Below, piece after piece: positions 49,326 through 58,314 of a stretch of 64,000 bases of DNA. The stretch covers positions 124,001-188,000 of the forward strand of contig NZ_LWMS01000020.1 of assembly GCF_003149675.1 (NCBI RefSeq). The letters run 5' to 3'. Under the pieces are notes generated by a model. The model was not told the DNA's origin and did not search any database. It saw only the letters and a list, made by a program, of their open reading frames with translations. Position numbers and translations under genes: made by a program. This stretch comes from Methanosphaera cuniculi (lineage in GTDB: Archaea; Methanobacteriota; Methanobacteria; Methanobacteriales; Methanobacteriaceae). How positions within the stretch are numbered: position 1 is the first letter of the stretch; every line of letters starts with the position of its first letter.

Positions 49326-51071
49326 ATGAATACAATATTTTGTCCAGACTGTGGAATGCTAAAAAATAAATGTGTATGTTCAGATAAACAACAAACACAA
49401 TTTTCTAAAATAACAAGACCAACAGATGATGAAAAAAAACAATTACAACAAGCACATCCTGATATTGACCCTGAAATAATAGAAAACTTCCCATTTAAAA
49501 CAGCACGTGAAAACCAACTAGAACTAATACAGGAAATACTTGATGCATTTGATTCAGGAAAAAAATACATAATACTAGAAGCTGGAACAGGAACAGGTAA
49601 AAGTGCAATTGCTGCAACAATCGGACAAATTCTACAACCAGCATACATACTAACAATGACCAAACAATTACAACGTCAATATGCTGATGAGTTCGGATAT
49701 GCACAGGTAAAAGGACGTAATAATTTCAACTGTCTTGATAGTGGAATGCTTAATAGTTGTGAACAAGGAACATGTCAAACAATACGAAAAACAGATGACT
49801 TTACATGTCCCCATGGAATAACAATAGAAAAAGCTGATAAAAAAGATATGACAAAAAATGATGAAGACTACTACACTACTCCCTTCACATTTAAATCATC
49901 AGAACACTGCCCATACTGGAATCAGAAATCCGCAGCAATAGAAGATCCAATAACACTACTAAATTATGATTATGCTTATCTTGAATTTAACTATGTACAA
50001 CATTTCCAGAAAAGAAATGTAATGATACTAGATGAAGCACATAATATAGAAAATAAGATCATGCAAAAACTAGAACTTAACATCTATGAACAACAACTAA
50101 AAAAGGACATAAAAAAATCAATACCAAATGCATTTAAGAAATTCAATGAAGCATCAGAATGGTTAATATTCCTTGAAACAATACTAGATGCATACAATCA
50201 GCTTAAAACAGTACTTTACACAAAACAAAAAGCAGATCGTATTGAATCAACCAAAAGACGTTTAGCTGAGATAATTGAAAACATACGAAATAGTCCTGAT
50301 GATTGGATAGTATCAGTAGATGAAGATCATGTCTCATTTAAACCACTTAAGGTTGATAAGTATGCTGAGAAAATGCTCTTCCAATATGCTGATAAAGTAC
50401 TTTTCATGAGTGCAACAATACTAGATAAAGACCTGTTTTGTAAATGGCTTGGTCTTGATAGTGATGATGTATACTACATAAATTATCCAAGTCCATTTAA
50501 AAAAGAACAAAGACCAATACATATGAAACTAGTAGGACCAATGTCAAAACGAGCATTATGGCATACAGCACCAAGAACAATACCAGTCTTACGTGAAATA
50601 ATGCAAAAACACGAGCATGATAAAGGATTAATACATACAAGCAGTTATAAATGCCAAAAATACATAACAAAACACATTCTAGATGAACGAATACTTTCAC
50701 ATACTCCTAAAAATCGTGATAAAACACTAAATGACTTTGAAAAATCAGAAAAACCACATATACTAGTAAGTCCTTCAATGTCAGAAGGAGTAGATTTACC
50801 ATATGAAAAATGTCAATTTCAGATTATCTATAAAATACCATACCCATATCTTGGTGATAAACAGATAAATGAAAGACGAAAAATAGACCCACAATGGTAT
50901 GCTTATAAGACAATAATGACACTAATGCAAGCATATGGACGTGGAATGCGTGCAGAAAATGATAACTGTGATACATATATTTTAGATAAAAACATACAAA
51001 GCTTGCTTAATAATCGTATGTATAAAAGACTTATACCAGACTTCTTTAAAGAAGCAATAATAAATGAATAA
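49326..51071 (+). CDS. Rad3/XPD-like superfamily 2 DNA helicase
   Basis: 581 residues. N-terminal zinc-like CPDC and CVC; Walker A AGTGTGKS at 86-93; DEAH at 236-239 (MILDEAHNIENK). Cysteines C136, C145, C150, C161 and C195 lie between motifs I and II, the place of the XPD iron-sulphur cluster. C-terminal motifs SPSMSEGVDLPYEK and MQAYGRGMRAEND (motif VI). It is an ATP-dependent 5'-3' type helicase by family. The next gene is a degenerate paralogue. ATG without clear Shine-Dalgarno sequence. Confidence 0.9.
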   Translation: MNTIFCPDCGMLKNKCVCSDKQQTQFSKITRPTDDEKKQLQQAHPDIDPEIIENFPFKTARENQLELIQEILDAFDSGKKYIILEAGTGTGKSAIAATIGQILQPAYILTMTKQLQRQYADEFGYAQVKGRNNFNCLDSGMLNSCEQGTCQTIRKTDDFTCPHGITIEKADKKDMTKNDEDYYTTPFTFKSSEHCPYWNQKSAAIEDPITLLNYDYAYLEFNYVQHFQKRNVMILDEAHNIENKIMQKLELNIYEQQLKKDIKKSIPNAFKKFNEASEWLIFLETILDAYNQLKTVLYTKQKADRIESTKRRLAEIIENIRNSPDDWIVSVDEDHVSFKPLKVDKYAEKMLFQYADKVLFMSATILDKDLFCKWLGLDSDDVYYINYPSPFKKEQRPIHMKLVGPMSKRALWHTAPRTIPVLREIMQKHEHDKGLIHTSSYKCQKYITKHILDERILSHTPKNRDKTLNDFEKSEKPHILVSPSMSEGVDLPYEKCQFQIIYKIPYPYLGDKQINERRKIDPQWYAYKTIMTLMQAYGRGMRAENDNCDTYILDKNIQSLLNNRMYKRLIPDFFKEAIINE

Positions 51072-51150
51072 AAAAAAAAGACTAAAGTTTACCTTCCACT
51101 CCCTTTTTTACTTTATTTTATAAAAAAAAATTTTGGATGAGTTTATAATA

Positions 51151-52995
51151 ATGAAATATGTAACAATAAATGGAAAAAAAGTATTAGAAGACATAAAACG
51201 TGAAGCATCAGATGATCAGAAATTCATCAACTATGATCATATACTTAATGCATTTAAACTAACAGATGATGAAGTATTTGAATGTCTAGAACAACTAGAA
51301 TCACAGGATTTCATAGAATTAAATAAAACACTAAAAATACTTTCATACAAAGATATTGATGCACCATATAAAATAGTAGATAAAGAATACCTAAATACTC
51401 ATATAACAAATCTTAAAAGACTAAAAGATGAATACTGCCCATTTATAGATGAGCAAATAATAGAAAACTATCCATATACCATAACACAACACAACTACCT
51501 AAAAGACATACAAAAAACATATAATCATCTGAAAAATTCTGATAAAAAATACATACTAATAGAATCAGAAGACACACTAGCCTCACAGATAATAACAAGT
51601 AGCATAGCAGAGCTAATAAATGATACATACATCATAACACATGATAAACAAAAAAATGAAAACTACAAACAAATAGCAAGATTTACTGAGTATAAAAATC
51701 GTGAAAACTTCAATTGTATGGAAGCAGGAATACTTGATATTCAAAATAATGGTCAATTAAAACGATGTAGTGAAGGTAGATGTCTTGAAAAACCAGATCT
51801 ACTAGCTGATGAGGAATTTCACTGTAAATTTGATGTGACAGACAAACAACTACAAGAAAATCCTGACATTGTATGTTGTCCATATATTAACCATAAACAA
51901 AAAATACAAAATACAAACATTACACTCATAAACTATACTGATGCATTAAATGAATTAAACAATAGTACTCTACCTAAACGTAAACTAATAATACTTGATG
52001 ATGTTCACAAGGCAGAAAAATATCTGATGAATCATATAGTATTTAAAATATCAAAAAATGACCTAAAAGAAGATCTAGCATATCATATGGATAACACCAA
52101 GCTAAGCATACCTGAAGCAATAGATAAGGTTGATGAAATACTAACTCTTTATAATAAAGCATACCATGCAGATCGTAAATATGAAATTAAACTTAAACTA
52201 ATGAATCTAACAAAAACACTAAAAAAAGATCAGGATAACTGGGTTTGCATAGTAGATGATGAATATCTAACATTTAAGCCAATAAACATACAAAAATACA
52301 CCCAAAAATACCTAACAGATTATGCTGATAAGATAATACTAACATCAAACAACATTCAAAATCGTGAACTACTATTAAAATGGCTAAATATAGATAAAAA
52401 TGATGTAGCCTTCATCAAAGTAAATAAGAAAAACACACAACACACACGACCAATCATAATGAACCTAATAGGTGCAATGTCTAAGAAAAAACGAAACAAA
52501 ACCAAGCCTAAAACAAAACCTGTAATACATGATATACTCAGACAATACCCAGAAAATAAGGGAATAATTTACACATCAGACATAGAACTTCAAAAATACA
52601 TACAAGATGAAATCCAGGATCCACGATTAATATTTAACACAGATGATGAAAATATGATAAAAACATTTAATGAATCATCAGATCCACTCATAATTGTAAC
52701 ATCAGACTTTAATTATAGTGATATAAACTATGATAACGTATCATTCCAGGTAGTATATAAAATACCATATCCACCACTAAAAGATGAACAAATCAAACAA
52801 AGAAAAAATCAAGAAGAAGAATGGTACATATACCAGGCAATAAACAATCTATGCGAGATATACATGAAAGCATATGAAAACACAGATGATATAACAACAA
52901 CATACATACTTGATAGTGGTATTAAAACAATACTAGATAATAAAAACTACATACAACTAATACCAGAATTCATTAAAGATAAAATAGAAAAATAA
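51151..52995 (+). CDS. Rad3-like paralogue lacking ATPase motifs
   Basis: About 614 residues, colinear with the preceding helicase. An N-terminal extension of about 95 residues looks like a winged-helix (YDHILNAFKLTDDEVFECLEQ). Walker A is replaced (ESEDTLAS, near 138-145, no Gly-Lys-Ser), DEAH has become DDVH (283-286), and motif VI has become CEIYMKAYE without arginines. Yet the cysteines (C189, C206, C211, C225, C242/243) and the C-terminal fold (FQVVYKIPYPPLKDEQIKQR) are kept. The frame is intact for 1.8 kb, so this is a selected, catalytically dead protein and not a recent pseudogene. I prefer the ATG at 51151; an in-frame TTG at 51133 exists. Confidence 0.8.
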   Translation: MKYVTINGKKVLEDIKREASDDQKFINYDHILNAFKLTDDEVFECLEQLESQDFIELNKTLKILSYKDIDAPYKIVDKEYLNTHITNLKRLKDEYCPFIDEQIIENYPYTITQHNYLKDIQKTYNHLKNSDKKYILIESEDTLASQIITSSIAELINDTYIITHDKQKNENYKQIARFTEYKNRENFNCMEAGILDIQNNGQLKRCSEGRCLEKPDLLADEEFHCKFDVTDKQLQENPDIVCCPYINHKQKIQNTNITLINYTDALNELNNSTLPKRKLIILDDVHKAEKYLMNHIVFKISKNDLKEDLAYHMDNTKLSIPEAIDKVDEILTLYNKAYHADRKYEIKLKLMNLTKTLKKDQDNWVCIVDDEYLTFKPINIQKYTQKYLTDYADKIILTSNNIQNRELLLKWLNIDKNDVAFIKVNKKNTQHTRPIIMNLIGAMSKKKRNKTKPKTKPVIHDILRQYPENKGIIYTSDIELQKYIQDEIQDPRLIFNTDDENMIKTFNESSDPLIIVTSDFNYSDINYDNVSFQVVYKIPYPPLKDEQIKQRKNQEEEWYIYQAINNLCEIYMKAYENTDDITTTYILDSGIKTILDNKNYIQLIPEFIKDKIEK

Positions 52996-53059
52996 AAAAC
53001 AACATCTAAAATATAAAATAAGTAATAATAGATCAAAAATAAGGGAGATATAGATAATT

Positions 53060-53407
53060 ATGGGAAAACACAGAGAACTTTACTCAGAAAATGCACGAAA
53101 AGATCCACTAAGATTTATGATAAACTGGAAATATTTCGAAGAAATTAAAGATAAAATATACATATTTCAACTAGAACATCCTGATGTAATGGTACCGTAT
53201 GCATTCTGGGGATTCCATTCACCATATAGTGATGATTCATTTAACAAGCAAATGAAAAAACTTATGAACACATCCGCACCACACATGAAAACTCATGAAG
53301 CATACAGAAATTCAGATAAATTTAAACTACCACTTGATTATACAATAGAATTTACAGAAAAATATCCAGAATTTAAAAAACTAATAATCTGGCTTGATGA
53401 ATTATAA
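53060..53407 (+). CDS. 115-residue protein, unknown function
   Basis: A soluble, aromatic-rich small protein (NWKYFEEIKDKIYIFQLEHP, VPYAFWGFHSPYSDD) with no membrane segment or recognisable motif. GGGAGAT precedes the ATG. It follows the two Rad3-like genes at 64 bp and could be cotranscribed with them. Function unknown. Confidence 0.7.
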   Translation: MGKHRELYSENARKDPLRFMINWKYFEEIKDKIYIFQLEHPDVMVPYAFWGFHSPYSDDSFNKQMKKLMNTSAPHMKTHEAYRNSDKFKLPLDYTIEFTEKYPEFKKLIIWLDEL

Positions 53408-53560
53408 AAAAAATATAAAATTTAATATTTTAATTTGATAGCATTTTTTATAACAAAAACATTAATGAAAAATAATATAATTTGCAAATCACTTTAAAAA
53501 ATAGAATAAAATATAAATAATATAAATTATCAATTCCTAATTATATAATAAATAATTAAG

Positions 53561-53576
53561 TGGATGGAAGTTTCTA
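53561..53576 (-). repeat. Inverted repeat arm, element A (3' side)
   Basis: Lies 10 nt past the peptide stop codon on the coding strand. The next bases are A/T-rich and could end the transcript. Confidence 0.85.
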
Positions 53577-53586
53577 ATAAATTAGT

Positions 53587-53664
53587 TTATTTTATCATTC
53601 TATAAATAGCGAGTATGAATGATAAAATACTTATGGCACTAACCACAAGATTTTCAAAATCCAT
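53587..53664 (-). CDS. 25-residue membrane peptide (micro-element A)
   Basis: ATG 53664, GGGAGGTGA seven bases upstream. The peptide opens MDFENLVVSAISILSF and ends AIYRMIK: one hydrophobic helix and a basic C-terminus. The size and layout resemble type I toxin peptides and small membrane proteins. The Shine-Dalgarno sequence is one of the best in the window. Confidence 0.6.
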   Translation of the reverse strand: MDFENLVVSAISILSFILAIYRMIK

Positions 53665-53879
53665 ACTTTCACCTCCCTTTTTACAGTATTTTTGTAAATT
53701 TTCATATTATTTCTTTTAAATTAATTTTTAAAAGAATATAATTTTTTCTATGAAAAAAAAATACTATAATCTTTTTTAAATTTAATTTTTCTATTTAAAC
53801 CTCCTAAAGTTAATTTTTTTTAGGAACTATAAAAATTATTTATAGCTTATTCATTTTTTTAAATTAAATTTATTTTTTC

Positions 53880-53895
53880 TAGAAACTTCCATCCA
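53880..53895 (-). repeat. Inverted repeat arm, element A (5' side)
   Basis: Pairs along all 16 bases with 53561-53576. It lies about 215 nt upstream of the peptide start on the coding strand, where the 5' end of the mRNA would be expected. Confidence 0.85.
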
Positions 53896-54233
53896 TATCT
53901 CATTATTTATTGTCTAAACAAAAGGACTATACTTTATTTAGAATGATATTTCAGAATAAAGATTTAAAAAAAAATTAAATTTTTCCCGATTAAAAAGAGA
54001 GTTTAAGTCAAACCCTTTGTTATAATTATGTATTTATCTGATACTATTTAAAAGTTATAATTTTCTTTAAAATAAAAAATAGAGACTGTAAATTAGCCAA
54101 CAGATAATCTTTTTTTTAGATTTATTATTGTAATTATAAAATTAATCCAAAAAAAAAATATAAGATCATTTTTCTTTTATATAATCATCTTTAAAAAAAA
54201 GGTAAAGTGGGGAGGGGAGGGTAAGGTGTGGAT

Positions 54234-55400
54234 TTATGGTAGTATTTCATCGATTACTTTTACTACTTGGTCAATTTCTTCTTTTGTTATTATAAGTGGT
54301 GGTACTAGTCGTATTACATTTCCGTTTGCAACGTTTATTAGTACTCCTTTTTCTTGTGCTTTTGCAACTAGATCTCCACATGCATAGTCTAGTTCTACTC
54401 CTATCATTAGTCCATGTCCTCGCACATCTTTGATGCATGAATGTTTATCTTTAAGTAGTTCTAAAGCGTCACGGAAGTATTGTCCATTGTTATATGATTT
54501 TTCAACAAGGTCTAGATCATCAAATATGTCAAGTACACATGATGCTACACTACATGCTAGTGCTGTTCCACCAAAGGTTGATGCATGATCTCCTGGTTTA
54601 AATGCACTTGCAACAGTTTCTGATGCTAGCATTGCTCCCATTGGTATTCCACCTGCTATTGCTTTTGCACAGGTTGTTATATCAGGTATTACATTTGTTA
54701 TTTCTGATGCAAAGAATTTACCAGTACGTCCAAATCCTGTTTGTACTTCATCAAATATGAGAAGTATTCCTTTTTCATCACATAATTTACGTAGTTGTGG
54801 TAGGTAGTCTTCATCTGGTACACGTACACCACTTTCACCTTGAATTGGTTCTACTAGTACTGCTGCTGTGTCATCTGTTATTGCATCTTCTACTGCTTTT
54901 ATATCATTATAATCCACATGTTTAAATCCTGCTGGTAGTGGTTCAAATCCTTTCTGATATTTTGGTTGTCCTGTTGCTGTAATTGTTACAAGAGTTCTTC
55001 CGTGGAATGAATTATTCATTGATATAATTTCACCTTTACCTGTGTATTTTCGTGCAAGTTTTATTGCAGCTTCATTAGCTTCAGCCCCACTATTTGCAAA
55101 AAATACTCTATCATGTGGTGATCTTTCAACAAGTTTTTTAGCATAACTTGCTTGTTCTTGGGTGTAGTATAAGTTTGATACATGTATTAATTTTTTTGAT
55201 TGTTCAGCAAGTACAATTGCTACTTTATCATTGGTATGTCCAATATTATTTACAGCAATTCCTGCTACACAGTCAATATATTCATTTCCATCCATATCAT
55301 ACACAATACATCCATGTGCATGATCTATTACTAAATCATAACGTCCATATGTATTCATCACATACTTATTTGTCATGTCTTCTATTTGTTGTGAATCCAA
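54234..55400 (-). CDS. argD: Acetylornithine aminotransferase
   Basis: 388 residues, PLP class III. N-terminal DCVAGIAVNNIGHTNDKV, FANSGAEANEAAIKLARKY, DEVQTGFGRTGKFFASE, and the PLP lysine in TTCAKAIAGGIPMGA. It converts N-acetylglutamate semialdehyde and glutamate to N-acetylornithine in arginine synthesis (and may act as the succinyl-DAP aminotransferase). The start is TTG, eight bases after CGGAGGT. argF lies 7 kb downstream. Family certain, exact substrate slightly less so. Confidence 0.94.
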   Translation of the reverse strand: MDSQQIEDMTNKYVMNTYGRYDLVIDHAHGCIVYDMDGNEYIDCVAGIAVNNIGHTNDKVAIVLAEQSKKLIHVSNLYYTQEQASYAKKLVERSPHDRVFFANSGAEANEAAIKLARKYTGKGEIISMNNSFHGRTLVTITATGQPKYQKGFEPLPAGFKHVDYNDIKAVEDAITDDTAAVLVEPIQGESGVRVPDEDYLPQLRKLCDEKGILLIFDEVQTGFGRTGKFFASEITNVIPDITTCAKAIAGGIPMGAMLASETVASAFKPGDHASTFGGTALACSVASCVLDIFDDLDLVEKSYNNGQYFRDALELLKDKHSCIKDVRGHGLMIGVELDYACGDLVAKAQEKGVLINVANGNVIRLVPPLIITKEEIDQVVKVIDEILP

Positions 55401-55722
55401 AAGAAATACCTCCGTTTTTTTTATTAAATATAATTTTTTTTTAATTTGTCATCTTTTAGTTTTTGAGATTATTTATAAATATATAAAAATAAATAATTTC
55501 TTTTTTTCATTTATATTAAAAAAATGTTTATTTAAATTCATTCTTTATACTTATAAGTTATATCTTCAATTACCTATAAAATTTATTAGAAAATTAGACT
55601 TTAAAGAAATCCTTTCCTATTTTTATAAAAATTTAAACTATTAATTTTAATTTATGTTCTATTAATAAAAAAAAGTAAGTTCAGATACTAGTTTTTTTAT
55701 TCTAAAAGAAAATTAATTATAC
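55401..55722. other. argD upstream spacer
   Basis: About 320 bp, A/T-rich. It contains the argD promoter. No other feature seen. Confidence 0.4.
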
Positions 55723-55871
55723 AAAAAATAGCTAATTATAAATAAAAATATAAATAAACCTATAAATAATTAAGAATCTGGTTATTTAATTAAATAATAA
55801 CTCTCTTTTTTCTACTATTTTACAGAAAAAAAAATATTTTTCAAATTAATATTCTTAATTAAGATTAATAT

Positions 55872-55883
55872 GGTAGAACAACT
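55872..55883 (+). repeat. Inverted repeat arm, element B (5' side)
   Basis: GGTAGAACAACT, a perfect complement of 56135-56146. It is followed by TGAAATAAAA, conserved in element C. Confidence 0.85.
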
Positions 55884-56042
55884 TGAAATAAAAAATGAAC
55901 TGTAAAATTATATAAAAGTTAAAAAAAAGTTTTTTATAAAATTAAGAAAAAGTTTTTTGATTTATTATTAAGTTTTATAAGCTTCATAACTATTTGAAGT
56001 GATGATTAAAATTTAAAGTAGAAAAAAGGGAGGTGATTCCTG

Positions 56043-56117
56043 ATGAATTTAAATGCAATCTATTATATTTTAATAGGTTTAGCTTTAATCATAAAAGGAC
56101 TCATATTGATTAACTAA
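56043..56117 (+). CDS. 24-residue membrane peptide (micro-element B)
   Basis: ATG 56043, TAA stop at 56115-56117. The peptide opens MNLNAIYYILIGLALIIKG and ends LILIN: a single hydrophobic helix with one lysine. GGGAGGTGATTCC lies directly upstream; AGGGA and TTCCT can pair and put the GGTGA core in a hairpin loop. It shares 19 of 24 residues with the peptide at 58225. Confidence 0.65.
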   Translation: MNLNAIYYILIGLALIIKGLILIN

Positions 56118-56134
56118 CCTAAATTTGAATTCAC

Positions 56135-56146
56135 AGTTGTTCTACC
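56135..56146 (+). repeat. Inverted repeat arm, element B (3' side)
   Basis: AGTTGTTCTACC, complement of the 5' arm. Followed by C and six Ts. Confidence 0.85.
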
Positions 56147-56236
56147 CTTTTTTCTAATATGTTCTTAAATTTAATATATTTATAATAATATGTGTGACAT
56201 TTCATTGTATTTATATATTTCTTTATTTAATTATCT

Positions 56237-57594
56237 GGCTTTGTCAAAAACTTTGTGGGTTTTAATAAACTTTATTATGAGAGTTCCAATATTCTAATTT
56301 TAGGCTAAATCTCGTTAAAACTCCTTTTATTGTTTTCATTATTTTTTTAATTTCTTTTGGAAAGATTTTTTGGAACGTATTTTCTATTTTATTATTTGTA
56401 GATTCTATATTTTTATCATCAAAAGCGTAAGTTAAGTTTTTAAAATAAGGATAGATAAATTTCCATATAATCTTTGAAATACTATTTTTAACACTTTTAA
56501 CATAAATTTAAAGCTTATCTAGTTTTTGTTTAGCTATATTACTATTATTACAATCTAATATTTTAAAAATATCTTCTTTTATTTTTATAATTTCTTTCTT
56601 TTCTTTTTTTGATACTTTTTCTTGAGTCAAATAATTGTGTATGTCTTTATTTAGTTTTTGTTTTGTGTGAAATTTGCAAAATTGGTGTTTAAAGCGTAAT
56701 TGGTTTATTGGTATTCTATATTCAATTTTTAAATCTGTTGTTATTGATATTCTTTTCTGATTTTGTGTTGATTTTGATAAAAATTCTTTAACGTTCTTTT
56801 CTGACTCGTTAGGGTATATGTCAATAGCTACAATTGTATTCATTTTTTGGTCGTATAATGCAAAAAGATACTGTCATTTACCATCAATTTTAACCCAAAG
56901 AGTATAAAATAAATAATAACCTGAATAAGTCCATGATTCAGCCTTATTTTCATATTCATAAGCTAAAATAAAGTCTTCTATTCTTTGATGTGAAATCTCT
57001 ACATTAAAGCTTTTTTTTAAATAATCTTGGATTTTATAAACACTAGATCCATAAATAGAGTATAATATTAATATTTCACCAATTAATGGAATTTTAATAT
57101 TACAATTTGGTAAAACAATTTCGGATAAATCTGTATTAAATGTCTTGTTACAGTTTTACATTTATATCTTAAAATTATAATTTTTACATTACCTTTATCT
57201 AAAAAAAATAATTATCTTGTTGTATATCCATGTTTAGTTATGTTTTTACTTTTACAATGTGGACAAATTGGTTTAATATTCTCTAAATAAAAATATTCTG
57301 AATTAGAATTATTATTTTCTTTATTTTTTGAATTATTACAATTATTTTTTTAACTTTAGAATTTATTTGGATATTTTTTGAAATATTTTGAATAAAATCA
57401 AAAATTTTATATGGTATTACATCTAATATATAACTGAGGAGTTTTGGATTTTCGTTATTCATATTAAAATTTAATCTCCTCAAATTATATTAATTTTACT
57501 ATCTTATTTTTTTAATTTAAAGCTATTTTTACAAAAAATTATTTTTAAATATCAAAAAATATATTTTTAAAACCACAAAGTTTTTGACAGAGCC
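56237..57594. mobile_element. Insertion sequence with 22-bp terminal inverted repeats, inactivated
   Basis: The left end GGCTTTGTCAAAAACTTT (56237 onward) and the right end, reverse-complemented (GGCTCTGTCAAAAACTTT, ending at 57594), match over 22 bases with one mismatch. The 1358-bp element carries one transposase remnant on the minus strand. No clear target-site duplication was found. It is inserted between micro-elements B and C. Confidence 0.85.
56508..57462 (-). pseudogene. Transposase remnant (DDE-type with N-terminal zinc ribbon)
   Basis: Reading from ATG 57462 (GAGGAG upstream), the pieces are MNNENPKLLSYILDVIPYKI, a frame change, KPICPHCKSKNITKHGYTTR then TAA, a further frame change within YKC-CNKTF, then YGSSVYKIQDYLKK, SWTYSGYYLFYTLWVKIDGK, TGA where Trp is expected, and YLFALYDQKMNTIVAIDIYP to the normal end. 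So at least two stops and two frameshifts have accumulated. The layout (zinc ribbon, HTH, D in VKIDGK) fits an IS6/IS1-like DDE enzyme; the exact family is not assigned. Confidence 0.8.
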
Positions 57595-57911
57595 TTATTT
57601 TATGACTCTAAAAGAAACCTTTGTAGTTTCTATTCAACAAAAGTTCATTTATTTTATCCTATATTTTCTTATATCTATTCTATCTAGAATTCTTTTTTCT
57701 GACATTATTCTATTTTTTTTAACATGTTTTGGAACTATTTTTTTCAAATAAATTTTCTATTTTATTTGCTGATTTCTTATTTTTCGTTTTCAATAGTATG
57801 TCAAATTTCTAAGGCTAAATCTATAAATAATTTTTCAATTTATGATAATTCATCAGCACTAAATTTTACAATCTTATTTCTTTAAAAATTCACATAATTT
57901 TTTGATAGATC
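57595..57911. mobile_element. Second, heavily decayed insertion-sequence fragment
   Basis: The end near 57878-57911, reverse-complemented, reads GGATCTATCAAAAAATTATG, resembling the terminal repeat of the neighbouring element. Internal stretches (around 57725-57760 and AAGGCTAAATCT near 57810) resemble 56300-56410 of that element. No ORF is left. Remnant of a related insertion; confidence is limited. Confidence 0.4.
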
Positions 57912-58073
57912 CAAAAAAAATAGCTAATTATAAATAAAAATATAAATAAACTTATTTAGTAATTAGGAATGAAGTTATTTTAGTCAAAAAAAATAAACTC
58001 CTTTTTTCTACTATTTCACAGAAAAAATATTTTTTTCAAAACATATTCTTAATTAAATTTTTATTTTATAAAT

Positions 58074-58086
58074 GGTAGAGTGACTT
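58074..58086 (+). repeat. Inverted repeat arm, element C (5' side)
   Basis: GGTAGAGTGACTT, a perfect complement of 58315-58327. Three positions differ from element B (ACA there, GTG here). Confidence 0.85.
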
Positions 58087-58224
58087 GAAATAAAATGGAC
58101 TGTGAAATTAAATAAGTTAAAAAAAAATTAAAAAAGAAGTTTTAAATTATTCTAAAATCTTAAAGTCTCTAACTATTGAGATGTTAATTTAAGATTTTAA
58201 GTAGAAAAAAGGAGGTGATTCCTT

Positions 58225-58299
58225 ATGAATCTACAAGCATTCTATTATATACTAATAGGACTAGCTTTAATCATAAAAGGGATCGCATTGATTAAATAG
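58225..58299 (+). CDS. 24-residue membrane peptide (micro-element C)
   Basis: ATG 58225, TAG stop. The peptide opens MNLQAFYYILIGLALIIKG and ends IALIK. AAGGAGGTGATTCCTT lies upstream: AAGGA and TCCTT can pair around the GGTGAT core. It has the same reading frame and length as element B, with substitutions such as N to Q and I to F that keep a hydrophobic helix. Confidence 0.65.
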   Translation: MNLQAFYYILIGLALIIKGIALIK

Positions 58300-58314
58300 C
58301 TAGTTTGAAATCCT

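Larger units (their letters stand above)
53561..53895 (-). other. Micro-element A: membrane peptide ORF enclosed by a 16-bp inverted repeat
   Basis: TGGATGGAAGTTTCTA (53561-53576) is the exact reverse complement of 53880-53895. Read on the minus strand the element is 335 nt, with the peptide ORF close to the 3' arm. A 7-bp hairpin (TCCTAAA, 53802-53808, with TTTAGGA, 53819-53825) lies in the leader, and beside it an extra AGGAGGT with no start codon after it. The architecture matches elements B and C at 55.9 and 58.1 kb, but the arm sequence is unrelated to theirs. Confidence 0.7.
55723..56165 (+). repeat. Micro-element B with its upstream region (paralogue of 57912-58345)
   Basis: The upstream part shares AAAAAATAGCTAATTATAAA and later CTTTTTTCTACTATTT with the copy 2.2 kb downstream, so leader, arms and ORF were duplicated as a unit. 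The inverted repeat GGTAGAACAACT lies at 55872-55883 and 56135-56146; the second arm is followed by CTTTTTT, a likely transcription end. Confidence 0.75.

Noticed and set aside
53561-53895. Micro-elements as invertible promoters (phase-variable inversions)
   Set aside because: Arm length and distance would allow it, but no recombinase is encoded nearby and the ORF lies inside and complete rather than the segment carrying an outward promoter. Read mapping in both orientations would decide.
55375-55644. An 89-codon plus-strand ORF upstream of argD
   Set aside because: Composition is only A/T-driven Phe/Lys/Ile/Tyr, no Shine-Dalgarno sequence, and it overlaps the argD start antisense.
57283-57483. 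A 66-codon ORF as a separate gene
   Set aside because: It is the N-terminal piece of the frameshifted transposase within the insertion sequence.
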